From assembly GCF_030035675.1 (NCBI RefSeq), contig NC_084489.1, positions 39,784,398-39,848,397 on the forward strand: a stretch of DNA of 64,000 bases, given 5' to 3'. Source of the DNA: Rhineura floridana. Lineage: Eukaryota > Chordata > Lepidosauria > Squamata > Rhineuridae. Positions 1 through 10,135 of this stretch are shown piece by piece (position 1 is the first letter of the stretch; each line of letters opens with the position of its first letter). The position numbers were made by a program, and so were the translations under genes. The notes beneath the pieces are model-generated. The model saw only the letters and a program-made list of their open reading frames with translations, made no database searches and was not told where the DNA came from.

Positions 1-1825
1 TGGAATGTTTCTTACCCAGGGGCATCTCTCTCATGCCTGCAACTTTCAGATCAACATATTAAGGGAGATTAAGTTATTCCTTTTTCTCCACCTTAAATCT
101 CATGATTCACGCCCTTGGAAGGGGCAACCTTACCTGAAACTTCATCTAATTCAGCCCCAAAAGAACATTACAGACTATTTCTTTTTAAAGAATTAAGCAT
201 TTAAAAATCAAAGGTCTCCATGAAAATACCTGGATGTATATGCCTGTAATTTGGCAACTTAATCATTGTGAAGAGGCTACTATGACTACAAATTTCATCC
301 ACTTCTGTCAAAAGGGGAAAAGTTTGTAGTCAAATAGTGAATGGGGAGAAAATGAAGCATCGTATTTTCCAAAGCAGATTCAGACCTTGAGCTGAATCCA
401 GCAGCCTAATTGTTTCTTCCATATGACCAGAAGAGGGAGCAAAAGTATTAAAAAGCTCATGCATTTTACAAGTGTAGCATTCTCTGAACTAAGATTTTAA
501 AACTTTTTTACAACTGCTTCAAACCTTGTAACTTTTCTATAAGAAAAGCACTCCCACACAGGAAAAAGCATAAAATACAGGTATAAACCATTACATATGA
601 CAATCACACGTGTTTATTTCACATGCTGGGAAGCAAAGGCCAATGGAGGCTGTTCAGCTCATGTACATATAGTGATTACACTACATGATGAATGCTACAT
701 GTTTTAATCTTAAATGTGCACAGGCTCGTGGGGGCAATATGGTATTTGGACAATCTGGTTTAAATTATGAAGATTTTTTAAAATTATGGATTTCTCAATA
801 ACGCCATAGGAGTTAGGATGATTTACTAGTATGAATTCTTTCTGTATGTTGCATTATTTTCCTCCTTGATATGTACATAGTAGAGGTGGGGGAGAATATG
901 CACTAAATTGGACTTAATACCAGATTTTGACTGAATCTGACAGTCCGCTGTCTTTTCTGTCTGGCACTGATTTCTTGTGGCAGTCTGTAGCTGTAATCAG
1001 CACAGATTTTTTTTTCTGATTTCCCCCCCTGATTTTACGTAATTATATTCGTAATTCTATTTCCTCTAAATTGATGCATTCGTAAGGGCTGTTTAGGTAT
1101 GATAACAATCGCCATTAACATCCATTCACCTGAGGCAAGAGGCAGACTCAAAGGGGATTATCTGCCTCATGGATATGTAAATAGGAAAAAAACACAAATG
1201 GAACACTGTGATCATTTACATAAGCATTTACGTTAAAAATTATGCTTTTTTTTCTCCAACAACAAAAAAAGCAGATCGAATTGCCAAGTGCAAAAGCAAG
1301 CAGGAACAAAATAAGGGCAGATCAGGATCGAACAATGGACTATGGGAATGCAAGCCAATCGGAACCAGGCAGCGAACCCCATCCCTAATACACAGTACTT
1401 TATTAAGTGTGTTTTTTAAAAAAGTAAATATCAACAGAAAAAGGAGACATTTAATTCAAATCTCAGAAACAATTCATATATTAGTACATTATCCCACCGA
1501 GTCTTTTTATTTGGGGAAGGGCATCCTTGGAAGCATCCCATCGGCCACCGGCTGGTTATCTCAAGCTTATATCATCCACACCTTGGATCAGGGCTAGTCT
1601 CCACATTCATTGACTAACATACAGTTGAGAGCTCTGGCTGTTGCTTATTAGCAGCAAAGTGCCAGGGGCACACAGAACAGAGGCCAGGGGGAAATTAGCT
1701 GGAGGAGTTACTGGGGGAAAGCAACTGGGTGGAAGAAGGGTTGGTTAGGAATCCTTTGGGTGCCATTTCTCCTCTGGAAAGAGTGTCCTTCCTACAACAC
1801 TTTGCAAAGGGGAAGAAGCACCTGG
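1..1825. other. Intergenic DNA, nothing recognised
   Basis: AT-rich sequence. The open frames here are short, have no recognisable domain and use no consistent codon bias. I see no tRNA, no complete mobile element and no splice-framed exon. Confidence 0.6.
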
Positions 1826-2055
1826 TTCCTTACTAGGGTTGCCAGGTCGGAACCATGCAAAAACCTGAGAAAATGGGGGGGCCCTAGTGATGTCATTAAA
1901 CATGATACATTGTATCAACCACAGTTGCTTGGAGCATACCATTAAAAAAAAATTCTCTGATTGGAGATTAAAATAGAAATCTTACGTAAAACAGGGTGTT
2001 CCTAGGTCCATCTGAAGTGACAAGGTCATTCTTTCTCACGAGCTTAGGGTGATGC

Positions 2056-2240
2056 AAAATGGAAATGGACTGCCTTCAAGTTGATCCCAGATAGGGTCTT
2101 CATGGTAAGCAGTATTCAGACAGAGGTGGTTTACTATTGCCTTCCTCTGAGTCTGAGAGGCAGTGACTGGCCCAAGGTGAGCTTCATGGCTGTGTGAGGA
2201 TTCGAACCCTGGTCTGCCAGGTCACAGTTCAATGCCTTTA
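2056..2240 (-). mobile_element. Sauria-type SINE (tRNA head, BovB-like tail)
   Basis: On the minus strand this has a tRNA B-box-like GGTTCGAATCC, then the conserved run around GACTGGCCCAAGG (as read on +), then a tail ending near AACTTGAAGGCAGTCC. The tail resembles the BovB 3' end at 2950-2995. The same family occurs at 20898-21118 and 47600-47735. It is somewhat degraded and sits inside the 4.25-kb hAT-like element. Confidence 0.75.
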
Positions 2241-2720
2241 GGGAACATTTAATCTCGCTTACTTGCTTCTGGCAAGAAGGGTTTACGTGCCCTCAGGCCA
2301 GGCCATTATTGGAAGAAAGGAGCCGAGTGTTGCAGAGATGTTAGATGGGAGCACAGATGGATGCCCCTGAAGGCAGCAACTGTAAACATGCTTATTTTTA
2401 TTTTATTTATTGAATTTTTATACCGCCCCACTAGCATAGCTCTCTGGGCGGTGTACAACCGTTACAATAAATACAATAGAATCACACAGAACAATTCAAA
2501 AAATATAAATGCAAATCCACAATCTAAAACCAATTAAAACATGTTTAAGAAAAGCTAAAATGCCTGATAAAATAGGAAGGTTTTGACTTGGCGCCGAAAG
2601 GATAGCAATGTCGGCGCCAAGCGCACTTCTTATTAAGGAACTAAGCCCCATAGAACTCAATAGGAGTTACTTCTGAGTAGATATGGTTGCAGCCATGTTA
2701 AATTAAACCAGAACTATCAC
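2241..2720 (+). repeat. Dispersed repeat split by a nested insertion
   Basis: The outer parts (about 2241-2391 and 2630-2720) match 47905-48160 closely, in the same order and orientation, without interruption there. The intervening 2392-2630 is an inserted repeat with a LINE-tail look (TTTATTTATTGAATTTTTATACCG near its start) and a short hairpin built on GGCGCC near its end. The uninterrupted paralogue therefore shows the pre-insertion state. Confidence 0.6.
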
Positions 2721-2725
2721 TAGAA

Positions 2726-2995
2726 GCTAAAATGATGAGACTGAGGTTATCATACTTTGGACACATCATGAGAAGACGTGATTCACTAGAAAAGACAACA
2801 ATGCTGGGAAAAACAGAAGGGAGTAGAAAAAGAGGAAGGCCAAACAAGAGATGGATTGATTCCACAAAGGAACCAAAGACCTAACTTACAAGATCTGAAC
2901 AGGGTGGTTTATAACAGATGCTATTGGAGGTCACTGATTCATAGGGTCGCCATAAGTTGTAATCGACTTGAAGGCACCTAACAACAAAAGTGAGT
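2726..2995 (+). mobile_element. RTE-BovB LINE 3' end fragment
   Basis: The translation resembles the extreme C terminus of the BovB reverse transcriptase: a YFGHIMRR-like stretch, a lysine/arginine-rich segment with RGRPNKRWIDS, then a tail including GGGTCGCCATAAG and GGCACCTAACAAC. This layout and 3' end are typical of BovB in squamates. It is 5' truncated and carries in-frame interruptions. Confidence 0.75.
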
Positions 2996-4410
2996 CTTGG
3001 ATTGCAGCCTTAGAAATTAACACTCAGCCTTCATTCTTCAGGCTTACCTAACTGAAACGCATTCTCTTTGGGCAAAGTTTTGTCCCGCTCCTCCCCTCTG
3101 CCACTGTTTGCCTTTCAGGCATTCCTTTGCCTTTCAGTGACTTTAAACATCTACCACCAGCAGGAGAACTGAAAACAGTAACATTATTTTCATAAATTGC
3201 CTTACTGAGCCAAGATCATACAAATGTAATGAAACATGAATCACAACAGACTGAGTTTGGGTAATGATAGTGTGATCAAAAGACAACAGGTACAGAACAA
3301 GGTACAAAACTCACAAGTTTTTAAACAGCTGATTAGGGTAGTGACATTGGGCAGGTGGGTGGCTCCTCCTGTCACCTGGACAATATAAGTATGAGACTGT
3401 GATCACAGATCTCCCACAGCATATCTCATTTGGCCTTGACCCGATGCATTTTTTAACTTCTTCAGCTCTTTCTCAAGGTTATCTGTTTGTTTTATATGTT
3501 TTTGCAACTTGTCCAAAACAGAAAGCCACAGAAAATAAGAAAATGTTTGCTATTTCCTGAAAGAGCTGCAAAAAAAGGAAAAAAGGTAGAATACCCTTAA
3601 GAAAGAGCAGAAGGCACTTGTGGATATTTCCTTTGCAGCGTGAGAAAAGCTGTACTTGTTGATGTTCCCTTTTCCACACAGCTATTAATTAAAAGTACAG
3701 GAGCCCCCGCCATTTTGCACCACTAGGCCAGAACGTTCTGCATAATTTTTGGACAGGCATATCCTGTCATGCCAGAGTGACATAAGCTACACAGCCATTT
3801 AAAAATCCGGGAGCCTTTTTCCTGCCTGCGCCTCTGGCCACCCCATTTCTCTGTGTCCCAGATTCATCCATGCGGCCTGGGAAGTTGTGCAACTCATATT
3901 ATGTCCTCGACAAGCCTGTGAGAAAGGGACAGGTATGGATTGAGTCACTTCTGTGCCCAGAAGCTGACGCTAGGAGGGAGAAGAAAGGCGCTGTGGTCTG
4001 AGATGTTAAGTAACACAGCCCAGCCAGAGTTTGGGAAGGGTTTAATTTTATTTTCCTGTTGAGTACATTACTTGTCCGAAGTCTACTCATGCCGCTGGAG
4101 GTCAGGAGGCGGAAGAAAGCAAGCAGAGGCATCTGGAAAATAATAAAGGTGCCTGAAACCAAGTCATGCACATTCAGAGGTGCAAACCACAGAGTGCTGA
4201 TATGTGCAACTTCCCCTCTTGCTCCGACATCAAGCTGCAAAATGCTGCACCAACAACACTCTTGGAACATCCCCAAATATCATACGAAGGGTTGCTGCTG
4301 CAGAACAGCCCCCTCTTCACCACCTGGCTGCACATTGTGGTCACAAGTTTCAAACATTTGCATTCTGCTTTGCTTACAGGAACTCTGGTGGGTTGTTGTT
4401 TTTTGGTAGG
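2996..4410. other. Unassigned interior of the 4.25-kb element
   Basis: About 1.4 kb without a recognisable gene or repeat. Overlapping open frames at 3899-4409 on both strands reach 125 residues but match no transposase motif and look like chance. It could be captured host sequence or the decayed interior of an older element. Confidence 0.4.
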
Positions 4411-4470
4411 TGTTTCCTGCTGGGAGGAAGGGTAGGATATAAATCAAATAAATAATAATAATAACAACAA
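4411..4470 (+). repeat. LINE-type 3' tail with simple repeat
   Basis: TGCTGGGAGGAAGGGTAGGA followed by TATAAAT and AATAATAAT/AACAAC repeats. The same tail recurs at 33085-33365, 49755-50015 and 59638-59712. Confidence 0.55.
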
Positions 4471-4689
4471 CAATAGACCACCTTGTAGCTCAAAGCCCTC
4501 ACAAGCTGATTTACTTTAAAAGGATAGCATATCATTCCAAGAAAACACGATCATATCTGACATCCCAAGAGCCAGCACCATATAAAAATAAACAGCCAAG
4601 AGTTCAATCCTATATGCATCTGCACGGAGTTTCAGTGGGGTTTACTCCTGGGTAAATGGGCATAACAGCAGAATATTATTTATTTATTA

Positions 4690-4980
4690 TTTAGCCTCTC
4701 TCTCTCTCCAGCCTCTCTCTTTCTCTCTCTCCAGCCTCTCTTTCTCTCTCTCTCCAGCCTCTCTCTCTTTCTCTCTCTCTCTCCAGCCTCTCTCTCTTTC
4801 TCTCTCTCTCCAGCCTCTCTCTCTCTCCAGCCTCTCTTTCTCTCTCCAGCCTCTCTCTTTCTCTCTCTCCAGCCTCTCTCTTTCTCTCTCCAGCCTCTCT
4901 CTTTCTCTCTCTCTCTCCAGCCTCTCTCTTTCTCTCTCTCTCTCTCCAGCCTCTCTCTTTCTCTCTCTCTCTCCAGCCTG
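4690..4980. repeat. CT-rich minisatellite, CCAGC-punctuated
   Basis: About 290 bp of pyrimidine repeat in which runs of CTCTCTTTCTCTCTC are regularly interrupted by CCAGC, giving units of roughly 15-35 bp. The long Arg/Glu-rich open frames on the minus strand are by-products of this repeat and not genes. Confidence 0.95.
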
Positions 4981-4989
4981 CCAACCACA

Positions 4990-5835
4990 GCAGCAGTGGA
5001 CGCCGGATGGGGCCAGCTCCTTCTTAGCCCCGAGGATGCCCGGCCGCTTCACCCCTCCTGCTGTGGGCGCCGCTGGGCGGCAGCAGCCGCGATGGGCCCC
5101 CCCAGCCAGAGACGCTGCGGCCACCGCCGCCACTGCCGAGCTCCATCGCAGCCACTCCCACCCAGCAGCGCCCATAGCAGGAGGGGTGAAGCGGCCGGCC
5201 GTCCTTTCCGGAGCAGGGGAACTGGCTCCGGGGCCGGGGCTAAGAAGGAGCCGGCCCAGCCTGGCCTCCACTGCCACCACCTCTTCACGCCTCCTGCTCA
5301 GGCTGGCAGGCTGCGTGGGCCCCGTCTCGGCAGCAGTTGCTAGGAGATGGCGTCCGAGCGGCCTGCTAGCCTCAGCAGAAGTGGAGGCCGGCCAGGGCCA
5401 GCTCCTTCTTAGCCCCGGAGCCGGTTCCCCTCCTCTGGAAAGAACGGCCGGCTGCTTCACCCCTCATGCTGTGGGCGCCACTGGGCGGCAGCGACCGCGA
5501 TGGGCCCCCCCAGCCAGAGACTGCTGAGCCCCATCGCGGCCGCTGTCGGCCAGCGGCGACCAAAGCACGTCGTCATTTGAGGAGGGCAATCGGCCCACAG
5601 CACCTCTCACTGCCCCCCAGGCAGAGACGCTGCGGCCGCCGCCGCCACTGCTGAGCTCCATCGCGGCCACTCCTGCCCAGCAGCACCCACAGCATGAGGA
5701 GTTAAGCGGGCATCCTTTCCGGAGGAGGGGAACTGGCTCCGGGGCTAAGAAGGAGCCAGCCCAGCCTGGCCTCCACTGCCACCGCCTCTTCATGGCTGCT
5801 GCTGAGGCTGCCAGGCCGCTCGGACACTGTCTCCG
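4990..5835. repeat. GC-rich block of alternating inverted repeats
   Basis: A unit containing GCTCCTTCTTAGCCCC, CTTCACCCCTC and GCGATGGGCCCCCCCAGCC appears in + orientation at about 5005-5105 and 5398-5520. Its reverse complement (GAGGGGTGAAGCGG ... GGGGCTAAGAAGGAGCC) appears at about 5160-5280 and 5665-5790. The order is forward, inverted, forward, inverted, separated by CCGCCGCCACTG-type linkers. It is CpG-rich and could fold into large hairpins. It resembles a CpG island, but I see no gene attached to it. Confidence 0.8.
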
Positions 5836-6089
5836 GAGCGGTTGCTAGGTCACTGGGAAAAGGCAGGCGGGCGGGAAGATGCTGCTTCCTCCTCCTGCGC
5901 CTGCCTGGGGAAAGGCGGGTGGGCGGGAAGAGCCTTCAGCAGCATACGCATGCATGAATCACGCATGCGTGACTGGGGGAGGTGCTTGAAAACCGGAGAT
6001 CTAGCTATTTAGCGTAAATATGGCCGGAGACGGCCCCCTTTTGCCAGACTCCGGCAGAAAACCGGAGATCTGGCAACCCTATTCCTTAC

Positions 6090-6412
6090 CCTGTGGTTGC
6101 CACCAAATGTGTAAGTCTGGGAGCCAATCTTAAATACTGTGGTCACAATCCAACCTAGACATATGTACTTAAAGCCATTGAAACCAATAGCATTAAGAGC
6201 ACTAACCTACACATTTACAAAGCGAGTCCCGCTGTACAATGGGGCAGAGTCCCTAATAAGTGTGTTTAGAATTGCAGCCTTAAGAGTGTTTTAACTGCAG
6301 TATTAACACTGGAGCTTGGGGTCCTCCAATGAAGCTGACTGGTGGGAGATTCAAGAAAGACAGAAGGAAGTGCATCTTCCAACAGTGCCTGGTTAGCTAA
6401 TGGCAGGGAAGC
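6090..6412. other. Intergenic, short old repeat only
   Basis: Holds a degraded copy of a dispersed reptile motif (CAATGGGGCAGAG region, 6150-6250) and no coding signal. Confidence 0.5.
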
Positions 6413-6505
6413 CAATGTGGTGCCCTCCAGATGTTGTTGGACTCCAACTCCCATCAGTCTCAGCCAGTATGGTCAATGCCTGGGAATTATGGTGGTTGCA
6501 GTCCA
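6413..6505. repeat. Palindromic hAT-like MITE copy
   Basis: Carries TGGTGCCCTCCAGATGTTG and ACTCCAACTCCCATCAG, the arms of the family whose boundaries are best shown at 45818-45954. Degraded. Confidence 0.65.
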
Positions 6506-6729
6506 AAAAATCTAAGAACAGCATGTTGGCTTCTGGTTTGTGGAATGCACTGCCATAAGATGTGGACACTAGCTTAGATGGATTTGAAAGAGGGTTAGAC
6601 AAATTCACAGACGATAAAGCTATTCATGGGCTACAAGCTGTCATAATAGCTATTAAAAAAAGAGAATATGCCATTGTATGTCAGTTGTTGGAAGCAATAG
6701 TGTCAGGAGGCTCTTGCTGTCATGTCCTC

Positions 6730-7130
6730 CTTATAGTGAATGAGTCCATTCTAGTTTCTGTTTCTCATTTTTCCAATCTTAAGTTCAATTCTCCATATTT
6801 CCACATCAGTTTACAATTTAAAAAATGCATCAGCGTTTGTATGATCCTGATACACACATTTTTGTATGCAATTTTGCCTAACATACACATTTTTGCAAGG
6901 CATTTTTCTCAAATATAATGCATTCTTGCATGTTATGTTCACCAATATATGCATTTATATGCACTAATGTTCCCTAGTAAATGCATTTTTTATTTTTGTA
7001 CACATTACTTGGTTGGAGAACTGAACTGCAAAATTCAGAGAAGTGCAGATTTCAAAGGATGGCTGCATTTTGGTTTGCATATTGTTTCAGAAAGTATGAA
7101 TTGGGTAAGTTCACTTTGAAATGCTAACAA
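6730..7130. repeat. AT-rich dispersed repeat, copy 1
   Basis: Begins with GTTTCTCATTTTTCCAATCTTAAG and has internal ~50-60-bp sub-repeats built on CACATTTTTGTATGCAATTTTG. Related copies lie at 7926-8400 and 21510-21960, with short pieces at 51040-51120 and 52240-52340. Class unknown. Confidence 0.65.
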
Positions 7131-7925
7131 TCAAATTTCTCCCACATTCTGACCTCCTTATGACATTCCCATACATGTCTGGTCGACTACTGTACAAAAA
7201 TGGGATGCTGAACTAGAAAGGCCTTGATCCAGCCAGGTGGTACTTAAATGATCGTGGTCAGTTAGTTCAGTGCACGCCTCATTAGCTTCAACAAAAATCT
7301 ACTGTTAAGTAATTCTGCTTACAGAGCCAAAATATGAAATAGAGGTCACCCTGCAGATAATCATTCTCCAACAAGAGAATCCATTTTAGACTCCTGTCAT
7401 TTCTTTTTTATGTTTTATTGTTAAGTGGTAGATATCCTTCTATGTTCTAATTATTTTGTTCCCTATTAAACAGCTAGCTAAGCGAGAGTGTGACTGTTGC
7501 TTGCTGCACATATCAAATGGCGCTTTGTGGGGCTTCATACTCTGATCCCTCTTGTGAAATGCTAGACTCTTGGGTCCTCGACTAGATGGTATGACTGAAT
7601 TTCAGCACACTCAATGTTATCTTTAGATTTCTGCTCTGGATCAAGTTTTACTTGTGTGGCACTGTGTCTTGCATTAGCTTATTGTATTGAGTGGGAGACA
7701 GGCAAACAAAACAGAGAAAGCAGAGACTGCAGCTGTGGATTGTATTTATGGGTGAAAGGCTCACCTTAAACTTGATAGGAAAAATAATCCAGGATGTCTA
7801 CTAACAGAGCAATCCAAACCTCTGCATCACCATGCTGGAGGGGGTTTGAGAGAGGCAGAGGTGTTTCTCCAGCCAACCCTGCTTGGATCCATTAGCTTCT
7901 GTGCGGGGAGCCCCACCAGCAAATT
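7131..7925. other. Intergenic, nothing recognised
   Basis: No coding exon, RNA gene or classified repeat seen. Confidence 0.5.
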
Positions 7926-8400
7926 GGGGTGGAAAGATCTGTCCATTTCGGTTCTCTCCGTTTCTCATTTTTCTAATCTTAAATTCAATTCATCACAGCA
8001 ATCTGCGATTTTTAAAAAAATCCTCGTGAAATTTCTTCAGCATTTTTGCATGAATTTCTAGTAAATACATTTATGCATGCAGTTTTGACTAACGTACACA
8101 TTTTTTGCAAGCAATTTATCCTATCATGCATTTTTGTATGTTATTTTCACCAATATGTTCTGTTTGTGCATGCTTTCCCCTAATGCATGCATCTTTGTAA
8201 ACAATGCTTCGTTGGAAAACTGCATCGCAAAATTTGGATGAGTGCAAATATCAAAGGATGGCTATGTTTCAGTTCTCTTATTTTGTTATCATATTTTATA
8301 TTTTGTTCTCATAGTTCAGTCCTCATATTTTGTTTCAGAAACTGTGAATTTGATAAATTTGGTTTTGAATGTGAACTGAATTGAATTTCTCCCTCCTCTA
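7926..8400. repeat. AT-rich dispersed repeat, copy 2
   Basis: Same family as 6730-7130, with the GTTTCTCATTTTTCTAATCT start and repeated CATTTTTGTATGTTATTTTC sub-units. Same orientation as copy 1. Confidence 0.65.
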
Positions 8401-8539
8401 CCAGCAAGGAGTGCCCCAATGCAGGTGCCAAATGACAGGTGGGTGGTAACCCCTGAAATGGGGTGTTTGGTGGCAGGGGGTGTACAGAGTTAGGCCTGCA
8501 CAGGATCTGTTGGATCCTAGGCTGATCTTGCTACCAACA

Positions 8540-9777
8540 TGTGATGGAGAATTTTTCTCCATTGGGATCTTTTGCTGGGGGTCCTTAAAAAAACAATTCT
8601 AAGAGGCAGGCTTGAAGCAAAAAGGTAGGCCTTTATTCTTTACAAGCATATGCAGGGTCAGCCTCCCAGAAACATCCAGGAGAGACTGCACTGAGGCTCT
8701 GTGTGCAAGCTCTTTTATAGAGTACAGTTACAGCATGTGACAGTGATTCACCAATCTCATGAGTCCTTGCCCACACAACATCACAGTTCCTCCTCTCTAC
8801 AATCGTTCCAAACCAATCAGAAACTCCAGTGCTGATTCCAAGATTCTGTCCATCTCGTTAATATCTCCATTGTCCTGCTGTCTCTCATGACTAATGCTTT
8901 TTCAGGCCAGTACCATTGTGAAGGTGCCTTCAAGCATACCCAGTACATTCCATATGGCATTGTTCCTGATCAGTCAGGCTGACCCAGGTACACCTGGAGA
9001 TATTTGGACAAGTTCCTTGAGTTAGGTTTGCCCCAACTTAGGGTATTTGGGAATGTATGAGCACCCCCAGTTATATTCCTTTGTCATGGGGGTTCTTATG
9101 TCCTTATACTTTCTCAGAAATCCCATTTTCTTATTTATAAAATACATAGCTCAAGAGAGGGGATTATATTTAAATACACTGAGCTTCATTTTAAAACCAC
9201 ACAGAATCAGGAAAAGACTGGGTGACTCTGGCTAACTAGTATATTTCAGTCTCAGAGATATAGAGGAGGCAGGCCACCCCAGAGTACCTTTTTCTTAATG
9301 AAAACACACTTATAAAGTTGTAAATATAACACACTGGATTATTTTAAAATCATTGTAAAATCTCACTATTTCTCTTCATTAAAACTTCTAATACATTTCA
9401 TAATTTTCCCCCTAGATGGCATTATTGCTTTACCCAAGAATCAAATATTAGCGATTTCTCCGTTACATCAATCACAGCTTTTTCTCACAAGTTACACGCT
9501 TCTTGATTCCAAACAATAGGGTAATCAATATCTGTCAGTCATGCACCAGCTGATTTGGCAAGAATACAAGAGTTCAAACTAAGTTCACTTTGCCGGCTTC
9601 TTCTAGGCCTACACACAGGTCTGCTTCTAATATCTGGTTTTCTGGGGTCCCATGGGATGATCTTAGGGTCCCTAAACAGGCCAGTGGGCCATTTGCTTAG
9701 TTCTTTATGATTCTAAAACGTCTTTCTTCTAATATCTAAGATTATATATGTGTGGATATATAAAATTCCCCACTACA
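8540..9777 (-). mobile_element. Retroviral-type solo LTR fossil
   Basis: On the minus strand it begins TGTAGTGGGG and ends CCATCACA, giving the TG...CA ends of an LTR. A TATAAAA box (complement of 8713-8719) lies about 80 bp upstream of an AATAAA signal (complement of 8632-8637), the usual promoter, R and polyadenylation order. About 1.24 kb long. No gag, pol or env is seen beside it. Target duplication is not clear, so the exact ends are tentative. Confidence 0.6.
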
Positions 9778-10135
9778 TGTGATGGAAATGGGCCTGATCT
9801 TTGCTGCACTCTTTTTCTTACCCCCACCCCAACCTTCTGCCCTGGCCAGCAGACGTTGTGGGGCTGTGGAAGCAGCAGTGGCTATGCTGCTCCATTAAGC
9901 TCTGCTGCTGCCAGGCAGAGGTTTTGATTACCCCCTAAGTTAAGTCCACTTACATCCTATTGAAATTACTGTGAAAAAGATAGCTATTATTTCCTTAAAC
10001 TCACAATCATTTCAGTGGAGACTAAGTGCAACCAACTTAGTCTGGACCTAACCCATTGTCAAGGATGAATATCCCACTGGACTCAGTGGGACTTACTTCT
10101 AAGCAGATATGTTTACAATTGGGCTTTGATTCACT
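9778..10135. other. Intergenic with a short dispersed repeat
   Basis: 10060-10115 (ACTCAGTGGGACTTACTTC) is a short, very common motif of this genome, also at 38360-38420, 48060-48140 and 49640-49730. No gene seen. Confidence 0.5.

Larger units (their letters stand above)
1834..6081. mobile_element. 4.25-kb hAT-like non-autonomous composite element
   Basis: The left end reads TAGGGTTGCCAGGTC and the inverted right end reads TAGGGTTGCCAGATC, a 15-bp terminal inverted repeat with one mismatch. The ends fit the YARNG start typical of hAT elements. A perfect 8-bp direct repeat, TTCCTTAC, flanks it at 1826-1833 and 6082-6089, the target duplication length of hAT transposons. No transposase frame is visible inside. 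The interior holds a SINE, a nested LINE-tail insertion, a BovB 3' end, about 1.4 kb of unassigned sequence, a CT minisatellite and a GC-rich inverted-repeat block. Either one large non-autonomous element moved as a unit, or a smaller element grew by later insertions; the flanking duplication fits both. Confidence 0.75.

Noticed and set aside
1208-1597. 129-codon open frame near the left end
   Set aside because: No domain, low-complexity AT-rich surroundings, overlapping frames on the other strand.
4690-4980. Possible CRISPR-like array (regularly spaced CCAGC)
   Set aside because: Spacers are themselves CT repeats; this is a minisatellite in a vertebrate genome.
4680-5460. Minus-strand open frames of up to 257 codons rich in RERERE
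   Set aside because: They are translations of the CT minisatellite and GC-rich inverted repeats; no domain and no conservation signal.
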